Shown: positions 10,711-20,113, counted from the first letter of the stretch. The stretch is 64,000 nt of DNA from Gammaproteobacteria bacterium 50_400_T64 (GCA_002162755.1 MAAS01000026.1:51669-115668); one strand, 5' to 3'. Notes: generated by a model not told the origin, from the sequence alone. Translations and numbers: made by a program.

Positions 10711-11037
10711 TTAGCCGCCCGCCATCTTTACGTTATAACCTTCTTTTGTCAGCAGCTCGCGTATTTTTTCTCGGTGGTCGCCCTGTATTTCGATAATACC
10801 GTTTTTCACCGAGCCGCCAGAACCGCAAGTTTGTTTTAGCTTTTTTGCCAGGGTTTTTAATTCAGGCTCAGGCAAGGGTACGCCGCTAATCGTCGTCGCC
10901 GCATTGCCTTTGCGACCACTGGTTTCCCGGCGGATACGCACAATTCCATCACCAGCCAGCGTGCTTGCCGTTTCGTTATCCGTGGTTTTAATACGGCCTT
11001 TGTCGGTGGAGTAAACCAGTCGGGAATTCTTTTTCAT
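10711..11037 (-). CDS. yciH: Translation initiation factor Sui1/YciH family
   Basis: VRIRRETSGRKGNAATTISGVPLPEPELKTLAKKLKQTCGSGGSVKNGIIEIQGDHREKI. Confidence 0.92.
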   Translation of the reverse strand: MKKNSRLVYSTDKGRIKTTDNETASTLAGDGIVRIRRETSGRKGNAATTISGVPLPEPELKTLAKKLKQTCGSGGSVKNGIIEIQGDHREKIRELLTKEGYNVKMAGG

Positions 11038-11067
11038 CAGCTTTTAATACAGCCTTATTAGTAGGGT

Positions 11068-12069
11068 TTATGGAATAAGAATGATTTTACCAATATGTGC
11101 ATTACTCTCCATTAACTGGTGGGCTTTACTTGCCTCGTCCAGTTTAAATTCTGAGTGAATGACCGGCTTTATCGTACCGTCATCCAGTAGTGGCCAAACC
11201 TGTTCCTTCAAGCCAGTGGCAATACGAATCTTATTTTCAATCGGCTGGCTGCGCAGGGTAGAACCCGTGAGCACCAACTGTTTAAGCATCACTGCACCGA
11301 AATCAACCTCAGCTTTTGAGCCACGCAAAAAGGCGATAGACACAATGCGTGCCTTCGGTGCCGTGGCTTTAATATTCTTCTGAATGTAATCCCCGCCGAT
11401 CATATCGAGAATCACATTAGCACCTTTGGTGTTTGATTTAATGCCCTTAACGAAGTCTTCGGTGTGATAATTAAAGGCCTTCTCTGCGCCCAGCTCTTCA
11501 CACACACGGCACTTTTCATCGCTGCCCGCCGTGGCAAATACTCTTGCGCCAAAGGCTTTTGCTAATTGAATCGCCGTGGTGCCGATACCGCTAGTGCCGC
11601 CGTGTACCAGGAATGTTTCACCCGGCTGTAGCGCAGCGCGTTCAAACACGTTATGCCAAACGGTGAAAAAAGTTTCCGGCAAGGCCGCAGCCTCGACCAT
11701 CGACAGCCCTTTAGGGATGGGTAAACAAACAGACTGATGAGCCACCGCGTAGTCCGCGTAACCGCCACCATTAAGCAGGGCGCAAACTTTATCGCCAACA
11801 GCCCACTCGCTAACCGCACTGCCGATAGCAACAATTTCGCCAGCGGCTTCAAGTCCCAATAAATCTGATGCGCCGGGCGGTGGCGGGTAAGCACCTTTGC
11901 GCTGGATCACATCGGGGCGATTAACCCCGGCAGCGGCGATTTTGATGAGTACCTCATCGGGGCCACATTCGGGCAGAGGGCGTTCGCCCAGGCTCATGAC
12001 TTCGGGGCCACCGGGGGTGGTGATTTCAATGCATTTCATGGTTGATGGATTCATAGAGGGGCTCGACAT
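11068..12069 (-). CDS. NAD(P)H quinone oxidoreductase (PIG3/zinc-type medium-chain reductase family)
   Basis: AAGVNRPDVIQRKGAYPPPPGASDLLGLEAAGEI...FLVHGGTSGIGTTAIQLAKAFGARV. Confidence 0.93.
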   Translation of the reverse strand: MSSPSMNPSTMKCIEITTPGGPEVMSLGERPLPECGPDEVLIKIAAAGVNRPDVIQRKGAYPPPPGASDLLGLEAAGEIVAIGSAVSEWAVGDKVCALLNGGGYADYAVAHQSVCLPIPKGLSMVEAAALPETFFTVWHNVFERAALQPGETFLVHGGTSGIGTTAIQLAKAFGARVFATAGSDEKCRVCEELGAEKAFNYHTEDFVKGIKSNTKGANVILDMIGGDYIQKNIKATAPKARIVSIAFLRGSKAEVDFGAVMLKQLVLTGSTLRSQPIENKIRIATGLKEQVWPLLDDGTIKPVIHSEFKLDEASKAHQLMESNAHIGKIILIP

Positions 12070-12145
12070 ACTATTGGCTGGTGAGTTTGGGCGTAATTAT
12101 AGAGGGTGTGGCTAGTAATGGGGTGTGGGCTGTGTTTTTCCTGTT

Positions 12146-13360
12146 CTAAATCTGAGGTGCTAAATCCGGGAAATACCAGGGCTCTGCATGTTCTGGAATC
12201 GCCCACCGCAGTGGAGACTTGCTACTCGTTTCACTTAGTAGCCCTTCAGTTTTCAACTGACTCAACAAGCGTCTTGCACTGCGCTCCGGCATGCCGCACA
12301 ACTCCAGAGCTTGCGCCCGATCTATCTCGCCATAGATAAAAGCCGTATGTAATATTAGGCCCGCGACAGGTTTAAGCGGCTTATCCATACCTCTTACTCG
12401 AAAGTCATTCCTGGCCCGAACATAGCCATCAATACGCTTACGCAGCCCCGCCAAATCGAGCAACTCGCTGAGGTAATCCACCTGATCAATGGCGGTGTCT
12501 AGCATATAGCGACAAAATTCCAGTAAGCCTTTTTCCGACAGCTGCCCCCGGCCGTCGTAGTCACCCTGTCGAGGCTGATCAGCCAGGGCTAGTGCCGTCT
12601 TGTAATTATTGTTCCCCCTTGCCAGGCCACGGCTTAAGCACCAGGCACCGTAACTATCGAGCCCGGTCGCCTTCAGGGCGGCATCTGTTGCCAACCGTCC
12701 TACGCGGCCATTGCCGTCCAGAAAAGGGTGAATCCATGCCAAACGGTGATGGGCCGCCATAATGGCAATCAGCTTCCTGTCACCACTAAAGCGAGCGGGT
12801 TGATAAGTTTCGCAAAAGCGCGTCATTAAGGCCTCTACATCTTTTGCTGCGGGGGGAATATGTAAGCCAACGGCAACCGGCTGCGTTCGCCACTCCCCGG
12901 GTACCACCTTGCCCACGACCGCACCTTGCTCATCCTTTAGCACCCATAAACTTTCGGGAATATTAAGATAGAACTGCCGGTGAATCTCTTGAATAAACGC
13001 CGGGCTAAAGACTTTCATCGCATCCGGCGATTGCGCCTGCAGCCAGGCTTGCACCGCCATATGCCCGAGTGATTCCTGCTGTAAATCCCGCTTTGCAGCG
13101 TCTGTGTTGTAATCCCCCCGCTGAGCAGCCCTTATCTCATGGGGCTGTGTCGCATTACCCTCTATCAAATTAGAGTAATAGGAATTAATCACCCGCATAT
13201 ACGTTTCAAGCGTCAGGCGTGTTTGCTCTGCGAGCTGTCCCGATAACTTCGCCGATTTCTGGCTTAAGGTCATCGCCAAATCGGGCAATGACGAATGCGC
13301 GAGTGCTTTATCACTGGGTATAAAGGGCGCAACATTAAGTATGGAGCAGGTCATTCGCAT
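12146..13360 (-). CDS. Fic family protein (class II-like inhibitory motif, C-terminal wHTH-like)
   Basis: HPFLDGNGRVGRL (HPFxxGNGR) and N-terminal SNLIEGN inhibitory-helix motif; C-term MPERSARRLLSQLKTEGLL. Confidence 0.93.
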   Translation of the reverse strand: MRMTCSILNVAPFIPSDKALAHSSLPDLAMTLSQKSAKLSGQLAEQTRLTLETYMRVINSYYSNLIEGNATQPHEIRAAQRGDYNTDAAKRDLQQESLGHMAVQAWLQAQSPDAMKVFSPAFIQEIHRQFYLNIPESLWVLKDEQGAVVGKVVPGEWRTQPVAVGLHIPPAAKDVEALMTRFCETYQPARFSGDRKLIAIMAAHHRLAWIHPFLDGNGRVGRLATDAALKATGLDSYGAWCLSRGLARGNNNYKTALALADQPRQGDYDGRGQLSEKGLLEFCRYMLDTAIDQVDYLSELLDLAGLRKRIDGYVRARNDFRVRGMDKPLKPVAGLILHTAFIYGEIDRAQALELCGMPERSARRLLSQLKTEGLLSETSSKSPLRWAIPEHAEPWYFPDLAPQI

Positions 13361-13398
13361 TCCTCAGCGCGTAACAGAGCAAGAAGTAGAGCTATTTT

Positions 13399-13503
13399 GG
13401 CCGTTTTAATGGCCGCTTTAAAAGCGGTGCAAGTCATTTATATTATTGGATATTTATCAATAAATACAGATATTTGTTGCAATAAACGGCCGCTTTAATA
13501 GCC
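13399..13503. promoter_or_regulatory. Repeat cluster upstream of fic, candidate operator
   Basis: GGCCGCTTTAA twice (13411-13421, 13488-13498), palindrome CCGCTTTAAAAGCGG at 13413-13427, flanked by AT-rich sequence. Confidence 0.4.
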
Positions 13504-13704
13504 GGGTGGTTAAGGGTGGCTGTAGTGCCTGCAATAAATGCTCTCTACTTGACTAAGCGGGGTGGCTAGACTGGAATTTGGCTTCGTCTAATAAGGAAAA
13601 TCACACCGTCCAATAGGGAATATACATGTGTCTGATAGGCAGTTAATGAAATATGAAATAGGTATGTTTGTTGGGGTTCGCAGGCTCACCTTCAGCCTGC
13701 GGCC

Positions 13705-14202
13705 TTACCGATTCTCCTCTGAAACAATTTTTTGCCTCCTGCTTTTGACTTCCCGATAGAGGGTCTCAAAATACCAGGCAGAATCCGCTTGGATAAACTC
13801 ATGCAGTCTCTTGATCGCGTCTTAAAATTCAATATCTCTCCGTGTTGTGCACTCCCGGATAACCGCAACACGCCAGTCTTCTTCTTTTAACTGTGCTATT
13901 ACACGCTGATCTCGCTGTTTATTGTCGGTAAATTTCTTCTTCCATTTATCCGAATAGTTCCTGTCAGAATACGCAAGCTTGCAGCCTTCATGCTGGTGCC
14001 AGTAACAACCATGGGTGAAAACAGCCACCTTATGGCGACGTAGAACAACGTCCGGTTTAATACTTCCAACCTTGCTGCCAAGTCGAAAACGATAACCGAG
14101 CAGGTGCAGGGCTTTCCGGGTAAGAACTTCTGGTTTGGTATTGCTTGAGCGTATGCCCGACATCATCCGGCTGCGGGTTTCTTTATTGACGATGTCTACC
14201 AT
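13705..14202 (-). pseudogene. vsr: Very-short-patch-repair endonuclease (Vsr), truncated by in-frame stop
   Basis: ORF 13822-14202: VNKETRSRMMSGIRSSNTKPEVLTRKAL...KPDVVL...FTHGCYWHQHEGC...WRVAVIREC; in-frame TAA at 13822-13824, then DAIKRLHEFIQADSAWYFETLYREVKSRRQKIVSEENR to next stop at 13705. Confidence 0.8.
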
Positions 14203-14289
14203 TTATTCGGTCCCTCGCAATAGGGCCTGAATTTTAAGACGGCTCCTGGAACACAGGCTTTCAAGATTGCCATCTCAATATAGAAAGAA

Positions 14290-14312
14290 AAAAGTGCCCA
14301 TTGCGCACTTTT
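14290..14312 (-). terminator. Candidate intrinsic terminator after the methyltransferase remnant
   Basis: Minus strand AAAAGTGC-GCAATGG-GCACTTTTTTCTTTC stem plus T-rich tail. Confidence 0.5.
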
Positions 14313-14363
14313 ACGAGGAGTACTATTTCGTCAGTTTGAGCTTTAAAAGTACTTGAGGAATAC

Positions 14364-14997
14364 CTAAGAGCTCAAGCTCAGCGGATATTGGTGGGCATGT
14401 GCGCTAGCATCATTTTTGAGACTTGTTATATGCGGCTTCATAATTCTTGCGATTTCTTCGATAACAGGCACGACAACGGAATTACCAAACTGCTTATATG
14501 ACTGCGTATCAGACGCTGAGATTTTAAAGTTAGCTTCCCGGCTTGTCGTATCCCATCAAACGTGCGCATTCGCGCGGGGTCAATCTTCTTGGATTCCCCG
14601 ACCCTCGAGATACAAGTATTTCAGAGCCATCCTTGTAATACCTAGCAGATAAGGTACGTGCAACACTCTTCTTCGTCACCATGCCATAACCAAAACCATT
14701 GCCTTTGTGTTTAGCCGCATAGTTATACAAATAGGTCCAGAGCTTGTCACTTAGAATGTATTTATCCAGCACCTTACCTTTCCGGCCGGTGATAAAGCGT
14801 GAGTAGTTTTCATGACTTACATCCTCGCTCCCATCATTTGGGTGCAAGATATCTCCCATATTCATTCTGTCAGGTTCCTGCCCACGAAAAGCATCCCATG
14901 AAAAATCTGTATCATCGATAAAACCAACGAGATAAATACGTTCACGGTGTTGTGGCACAAACCCCTTACGATCTACAACCATAGGGAATACCGGGGC
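14364..14997 (-). pseudogene. DNA (cytosine-5) methyltransferase remnant, Dcm-like: 5'-truncated and frameshifted
   Basis: ORF 14530-14982 holds [11 protein letters not shown] (motif VIII), Dcm-like [28 protein letters not shown]...[29 protein letters not shown] (motif IX); after a +1 shift at ~14532 it continues NFKISASDTQSYKQFGNSVVVPVIEEIARIMKPHI (motif X). Motifs I-VI (SAM site, PCQ) absent. Confidence 0.88.
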
Positions 14998-15006
14998 TTA
15001 GGTTGT

Positions 15007-15381
15007 TCATCCCACAGCAGTATGTACTGATAATGAGCAATCCCACAATTGATGGTGAGCCTGTCGGAAGTTGTCTAGCAGATGTTCTGTATTTCCCCAG
15101 ACAGGCATAGATGATATTTCTTCATCCGAGGCGCTTATTAATGAGGAAAATTCATGGTAAGAATGGTCTTCTAGTGTCGGGCCATTACTGTACTTCCAAA
15201 GCTGTGAATATAAAGTGGGTATGTTGACCTGTTCGGCAATAAAACACTCGTCAAATTCAAGGTATGACCTTAATTCGTCAATGTATTTTTCAGAAATTAT
15301 TCCAGTCAGTAACAATTGGCCAAAAGCTTTGAAGTTGCCGGCATCTCGGTAAAGGTATTCAAAAATATGATAGTTATGCAT
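15007..15381 (-). CDS. Hypothetical protein of the R-M islet
   Basis: 124-aa ORF MHNYHIFEYLYRDAGNFKAFGQLLLTG..., co-directional with flanking R-M genes. Confidence 0.65.
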   Translation of the reverse strand: MHNYHIFEYLYRDAGNFKAFGQLLLTGIISEKYIDELRSYLEFDECFIAEQVNIPTLYSQLWKYSNGPTLEDHSYHEFSSLISASDEEISSMPVWGNTEHLLDNFRQAHHQLWDCSLSVHTAVG

Positions 15382-15438
15382 GGGCTTTAAATTCCCCGTC
15401 TGATCTTTAGGTGGCTGAAATCAGAGTCTAGTTGAGTA

Positions 15439-16446
15439 TCAATTTTCATTTATGGAAAGGTCGATTAACTGAGTTTCTTGATACAGGTTTTCTATGGCTT
15501 CCTGCGGTATTCGCCATAGAAAACCATGATCTTTGGTGCGCCCATGTTTTTTAGACAAAGTGAAGTCTAGATAAACATTGCCATCATGTGCCATGCGTAT
15601 AAAGCGGAATAATGAGGGTGTTTTACAATATAAAAGCCGGTCAAAACGACAGCGTGTGTCGCCATTTTTCTGACGATTAATAGACACAGATATATAAGCT
15701 GTTTCGTTGTGTTTAGAAAGTACAGCATCCTCCAAGATGCTGTTGTCATATTCCAGTATTTTAAGTTTCTCTTTGTTAATGGTGATCGTGTTTTTATTGG
15801 GGCTAAGATAGAAGCCTAAAGAGTCTGCTGTATTGTTGAACGAGGTATAGAGTGCCTGCCGTTCTTTTTTCTCATCGTAGTAACCAAATTTTTCAAGCAA
15901 CTCGTTTTTGTCTTTACAAGCTAGATATCGTGATGGCACACGAGAGAACAGCGTCTGAAGAGTTTTACCGTGCTTGGTTTTTAACTCTATTCCCATGAAA
16001 TCTGCTTCTTTTGAACTGTTTTGTGGAATGCTCAGATAGTGCTCTAGCGAGAGCCCATATCGACCGCTTCCCTTGCCCTGTATTGGTAAATAGTCTCGTG
16101 AATATAGTCGCTTGAGCTTGCCAGTAAGCACATCAATAGGCGCTTGTTCCGTAACATTAGTTTGTTTGAGGTGGTTTAGCACTGCCGTCTTTAGTGCGGC
16201 TTGGTATTTGGGCTTTGGACGTAAACCATCAGCATAGGCTAGCTTTTCTTCATAAAGTACCGCGCTGATATTTTGGAATTTGAATTCGAAAGATTTAGCT
16301 GTACGCGAAGGGTGTGCTGCAGAAAGCTTGCGATAGATTGCCGCTTTGTTCGAGGGCTTTGCATTCACCTGAGCTTGCAATAGCTCAAAGTAAGCAAGAA
16401 CAGCTGCGTCTATTTCCGGATTCGACCATGCTATGTTTGTATTCAT
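15439..16446 (-). CDS. MvaI/BcnI-family type II restriction endonuclease
   Basis: 335 aa; GKGSGRYGLSLEHYLSIPQNSSKEADFMGIELKTKHGKTLQTLFSRVPS with D-x4-E-x-K catalytic spacing (DFMGIELK). Confidence 0.8.
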   Translation of the reverse strand: MNTNIAWSNPEIDAAVLAYFELLQAQVNAKPSNKAAIYRKLSAAHPSRTAKSFEFKFQNISAVLYEEKLAYADGLRPKPKYQAALKTAVLNHLKQTNVTEQAPIDVLTGKLKRLYSRDYLPIQGKGSGRYGLSLEHYLSIPQNSSKEADFMGIELKTKHGKTLQTLFSRVPSRYLACKDKNELLEKFGYYDEKKERQALYTSFNNTADSLGFYLSPNKNTITINKEKLKILEYDNSILEDAVLSKHNETAYISVSINRQKNGDTRCRFDRLLYCKTPSLFRFIRMAHDGNVYLDFTLSKKHGRTKDHGFLWRIPQEAIENLYQETQLIDLSINEN

Positions 16447-16606
16447 GAAGGAGGTAAAGCCTCACACCTGTTCTAGTTTAGAATTCATAATGTACAGGCC
16501 CCTTTGTATCAGAATAGTTGTCATTGTGCTTGATACTCCTCAGCTTGCACCTGCCATCAAACTTTTATACTTTGCCGTTCGACACTCTCTATCAAGGTGA
16601 TTACCT

Positions 16607-19330
16607 ATGAACCAGTCAGTATCAACATCAGACAGCCATGCCCCCCTGCGCAATGATATTCGTACCTTGGGCGGGCTGCTGGGCGAGACGATCCGCGAGC
16701 AGGATGGTGAGGCCGTGTTCGCGCTTATCGAGGAAATTCGCCATTTTTCCAAGGCGGCGCTGGCGGGTGATGCTAGCGCGCATCAGCAGCTTGAAAGCGT
16801 AATGGCGGGGCTGGATGACGCTGCCTTAATTCCGGTGGTGCGTTCTTTCGGGCTGATGTTGAATTTGATGAATATCGCGGAGGAGTATCACCGGGTGCGG
16901 CGTTTGAGTGAGGCTAGCCACCGCGAGACGAGCCACCGAAAATCACTGCCACAGTTGCTTATGCATCTGGGTGAGCAGGGCATTTCTAAATCACGCATTG
17001 CTGAAACGATTGAAAACCTGACCATTGAGCTGGTGCTAACAGCTCACCCCACGGAGGTTTCTCGGCGCACGGTGAGCCAAAAATACGACCGTATTGCCGA
17101 TCATCTTGAAACCCTCGACCGGGTTAATCTCACTGGCTACAAACGCAATGCGCTGAAGCAGGAGCTGCGTCGGGAGATCGCTTCTCTGTGGGCCACGGAT
17201 GAAATTCGTCACAACAAGCCGACGCCGGTGGATGAGGCCAAATGGGGCATTGCGACGATTGAACAAACCCTGTGGTCGACGGTGCCAGAGTTGCTGCGCG
17301 AATTCGATTTTAGTCTGCGGGAGCAGTTGGGCGAGGGACTGAGTCTTGACGCGGTGCCGATCAGTTTTGCTTCGTGGATGGGGGGCGATAGGGATGGTAA
17401 TCCGAATGTCACGGCCAAAACTACGGACGAGGTGTGCTGGTTGTCGCGCTGGCAGGCGGCGGAATTGTTGCAGAGGGATATTGAGCAACTGCGTTCGGAG
17501 TTGTCGATGGCGAGCTGCAGCGCTGCCTTGCGCGCAGCGGTGGGTGAGCATCCGGAGCCCTATCGACAATTATTGCGCGGGGTGCGGGATCGGCTGGTGC
17601 TGACGCGGGATAGCTTAAAGGCAAAACTCGATGGCGAGTTAACGGTCGATGACAGCGCGATTTATTTTGATGTGGATGAACTCAAGCAAGCGTTGATGCT
17701 GTGTTATGACTCGCTAGTGGGGCAGGGCATGGCCACCATTGCCGATGGTCGGCTGACGGACATTATTCGCTGCGTGAATTGTTTTGGTTTGAATTTAACG
17801 CCGCTGGATATTCGCCAGGAGTCATCGCGCCATGCCGAGGTGCTGGATGCGGTGACGCGCTACATTGGTGTCGGCCATTATTCGCAATGGAGCGAAACAG
17901 AAAAGCTGGCCTTTTTAAGTGCTGAGTTAAAGCAGCAGCGGCCACTGATTCCCTCGGCTTTTTTGAACCAGACAATCGATCCCGCATGGCTTGAGACCTT
18001 TCACGAGGAGGTCGATTATTCCATCGACAATGTTTACGAGGTTTTACAAACCTGCCAAACCATTTCGAAGCACCCGCGCAGTAGCTTTGCCAATTATATT
18101 ATTTCCATGGCTCACTCGGGTTCTGATGTGTTGGCGGTGATGTTGTTGCAACGGGAGGCGGGCGTGACTGAGCCACTGCCGGTGATGCCTCTATTTGAAA
18201 CCCTGAGTGACCTTGAAAATGCACCGGGGGTTATCGACAACTTATTTAAGATTGAAGGCTATGCGGATTCGATTAATCACTGCCAGCAAATTATGGTGGG
18301 TTATTCGGATTCCGCCAAAGACGCGGGCTTTTTAGCGGCGTCTTGGGCGCAATATCAGGCTCAGGAAAAGTTGGTAGAGATTTGCCAAAATCACAAAATA
18401 CAGCTGCGCCTGTTTCATGGTAGGGGTGGTTCGATGAGTCGCGGCGGTGGTTCTGCCCACGATGCGCTGCTATCTCAACCTCCCGGTGCGGTTGAGGGTT
18501 ATGTGCGCATTACCGAGCAGGGCGAGATGATTCGCTTTAAATTCGGCCTGCCCGGTATCGCCTTTCGCACCCTGGAGCTGTATACCTGCGCAACGCTGGA
18601 GGCGACGCTGTTGCCACCACCCAAGCCCTCGCAGCCATGGCGCGACTTGATGGATAAAATGACGGCTTGTTCACTGCAAAGTTATCGCAATGAAATTCAT
18701 GCGCCGGATTTTCTCGAGTATTTTCACGAGGCAACGCCGGAGCAGGAATTGCAGCGGCTGTCCCTCGGCAGCCGTCCGGCAAAACGCAAAGCCAGTGGCG
18801 GCATCGAAAGTTTGCGCGCCATTCCCTGGGTCTTCGCCTGGACACAAACGCGGCTGTTGATTCCCGCGTGGCTGGGTTCGGACAGTGCGCTGGAAGCTGC
18901 GATTAAAGAGGGCGACCTGCAATTGGTGCAGGAGATGTCGGCAGAGTGGCCTTACTTTGCTTCGATTATCGACATGCTGGAAATGGTGCTGGCGAAGGCC
19001 GAGCCCCAGGTGTCTGAATATTACGAGCAGCGTCTGGTGGGTGAAACTCTGCAGGCAGTGGGCGCGCAGCTGCGCACACGTTTGGCCAGTGTGGTGGACT
19101 CCGTGAATACGGTGCGGGGTTCAGAAAAACTCTTGCAGAGTAGTCCGGTGATACAGCATTCGATACGGGTCAGAAACCCCTACGTGATGCCCCTGCATTT
19201 TTTGCAGGCTGAAATTATGCGCCGTTTGCGGGCAGCGGGGGAGAGTCATTCAGCGGCGAAAGATATTTATGAGCAGGTACTGAAAATATCAATTACCAGT
19301 ATTGCGGCGGGAATGCGTAATACGGGCTAG
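16607..19330 (+). CDS. ppc: Phosphoenolpyruvate carboxylase
   Basis: 907 aa; VLTAHPTEVSRRTV, GGDRDGNPNVT, MVGYSDSAKDAGF, FHGRGGSMSRGGG, C-term MRNTG. Confidence 0.97.
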   Translation: MNQSVSTSDSHAPLRNDIRTLGGLLGETIREQDGEAVFALIEEIRHFSKAALAGDASAHQQLESVMAGLDDAALIPVVRSFGLMLNLMNIAEEYHRVRRLSEASHRETSHRKSLPQLLMHLGEQGISKSRIAETIENLTIELVLTAHPTEVSRRTVSQKYDRIADHLETLDRVNLTGYKRNALKQELRREIASLWATDEIRHNKPTPVDEAKWGIATIEQTLWSTVPELLREFDFSLREQLGEGLSLDAVPISFASWMGGDRDGNPNVTAKTTDEVCWLSRWQAAELLQRDIEQLRSELSMASCSAALRAAVGEHPEPYRQLLRGVRDRLVLTRDSLKAKLDGELTVDDSAIYFDVDELKQALMLCYDSLVGQGMATIADGRLTDIIRCVNCFGLNLTPLDIRQESSRHAEVLDAVTRYIGVGHYSQWSETEKLAFLSAELKQQRPLIPSAFLNQTIDPAWLETFHEEVDYSIDNVYEVLQTCQTISKHPRSSFANYIISMAHSGSDVLAVMLLQREAGVTEPLPVMPLFETLSDLENAPGVIDNLFKIEGYADSINHCQQIMVGYSDSAKDAGFLAASWAQYQAQEKLVEICQNHKIQLRLFHGRGGSMSRGGGSAHDALLSQPPGAVEGYVRITEQGEMIRFKFGLPGIAFRTLELYTCATLEATLLPPPKPSQPWRDLMDKMTACSLQSYRNEIHAPDFLEYFHEATPEQELQRLSLGSRPAKRKASGGIESLRAIPWVFAWTQTRLLIPAWLGSDSALEAAIKEGDLQLVQEMSAEWPYFASIIDMLEMVLAKAEPQVSEYYEQRLVGETLQAVGAQLRTRLASVVDSVNTVRGSEKLLQSSPVIQHSIRVRNPYVMPLHFLQAEIMRRLRAAGESHSAAKDIYEQVLKISITSIAAGMRNTG

Positions 19331-19391
19331 TACGGTGAGTGAACTGGATGGGGTGTTGAGGTGTTCTGTTCTGTTCTGAATGAAAAAGAAC

Positions 19392-19415
19392 AGGCACCCA
19401 GCAAGCTGGGTGCCT
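19392..19415 (-). terminator. Intrinsic terminator of the peroxiredoxin gene
   Basis: AGGCACCCAG-CAAG-CTGGGTGCCT; minus strand followed by GTTCTTTTTC. Confidence 0.75.
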
Positions 19416-19422
19416 AACTGAA

Positions 19423-19947
19423 TTATTTGCTGGTCAAATAATTCAACATGGTATCTGCATCGCTGACTTCAAAAGGGTCGTCAGGGCAGTTGTCCATCAG
19501 GCCGGACTCGGCAAACAATTGCTGAATCTCGCCGTCGACCACATGCATAGAATAGCGCCATGAGCGATCACCAAAGCCGAGGTTCTCTTTTTTCACTAAC
19601 ATACCCATCAAGCGGCTGAAGTCGCCATTGCCATCGGGCAGCATTTTGACCTTGCTGATGTCGAGCTGTTTTGCCCACTGGAACATGCTGAAGGTGTCGT
19701 TGACGCTGAGGCAATAGACTTCATCAACGCCTTGCGCTTTTAGAGCGTCATATTTTGCTTCGTAACCGGGCAGGTGGGTACTGGAGCAGGTGGGGGTGAA
19801 AGCGCCCGGCAGGGCAAGTACAACGATGCTCTTGCCTTTGAAAATGTCAGATGAAGTGACATCTTGCCAGCGGAAGGGGTTGTCACCGCCGATACTTTCA
19901 TCACGTACGCGTGTTTTAAAGGTTATTTCTGGAACAGTGCTTTTCAT
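19423..19947 (-). CDS. Prx5-type peroxiredoxin
   Basis: KSIVVLALPGAFTPTCSSTHLPGYEAKYDALKAQGVDEVYCLSVND. Confidence 0.92.
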   Translation of the reverse strand: MKSTVPEITFKTRVRDESIGGDNPFRWQDVTSSDIFKGKSIVVLALPGAFTPTCSSTHLPGYEAKYDALKAQGVDEVYCLSVNDTFSMFQWAKQLDISKVKMLPDGNGDFSRLMGMLVKKENLGFGDRSWRYSMHVVDGEIQQLFAESGLMDNCPDDPFEVSDADTMLNYLTSK

Positions 19948-20113
19948 ATTGGTCTCTGTGGTTGTTGGATCTTGCCATTTGATGTCGACAAAATTTAGGC
20001 CGCTATTCTACATCAGTAAAACGAGCTGTCTTCGCTTGCGGCCTCAGCTTATTGTGCGAAATGTGAATGAAGTGTCAAGGTCTAAAAGACGCCTGCAGTG
20101 GTGTACCCCACTG

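Noticed and set aside
17036-17569. 177-aa minus-strand ORF inside ppc
   Set aside because: Antisense to a strongly supported ppc; low-complexity Arg/His/Pro-rich translation typical of shadow ORFs in GC-rich genes.
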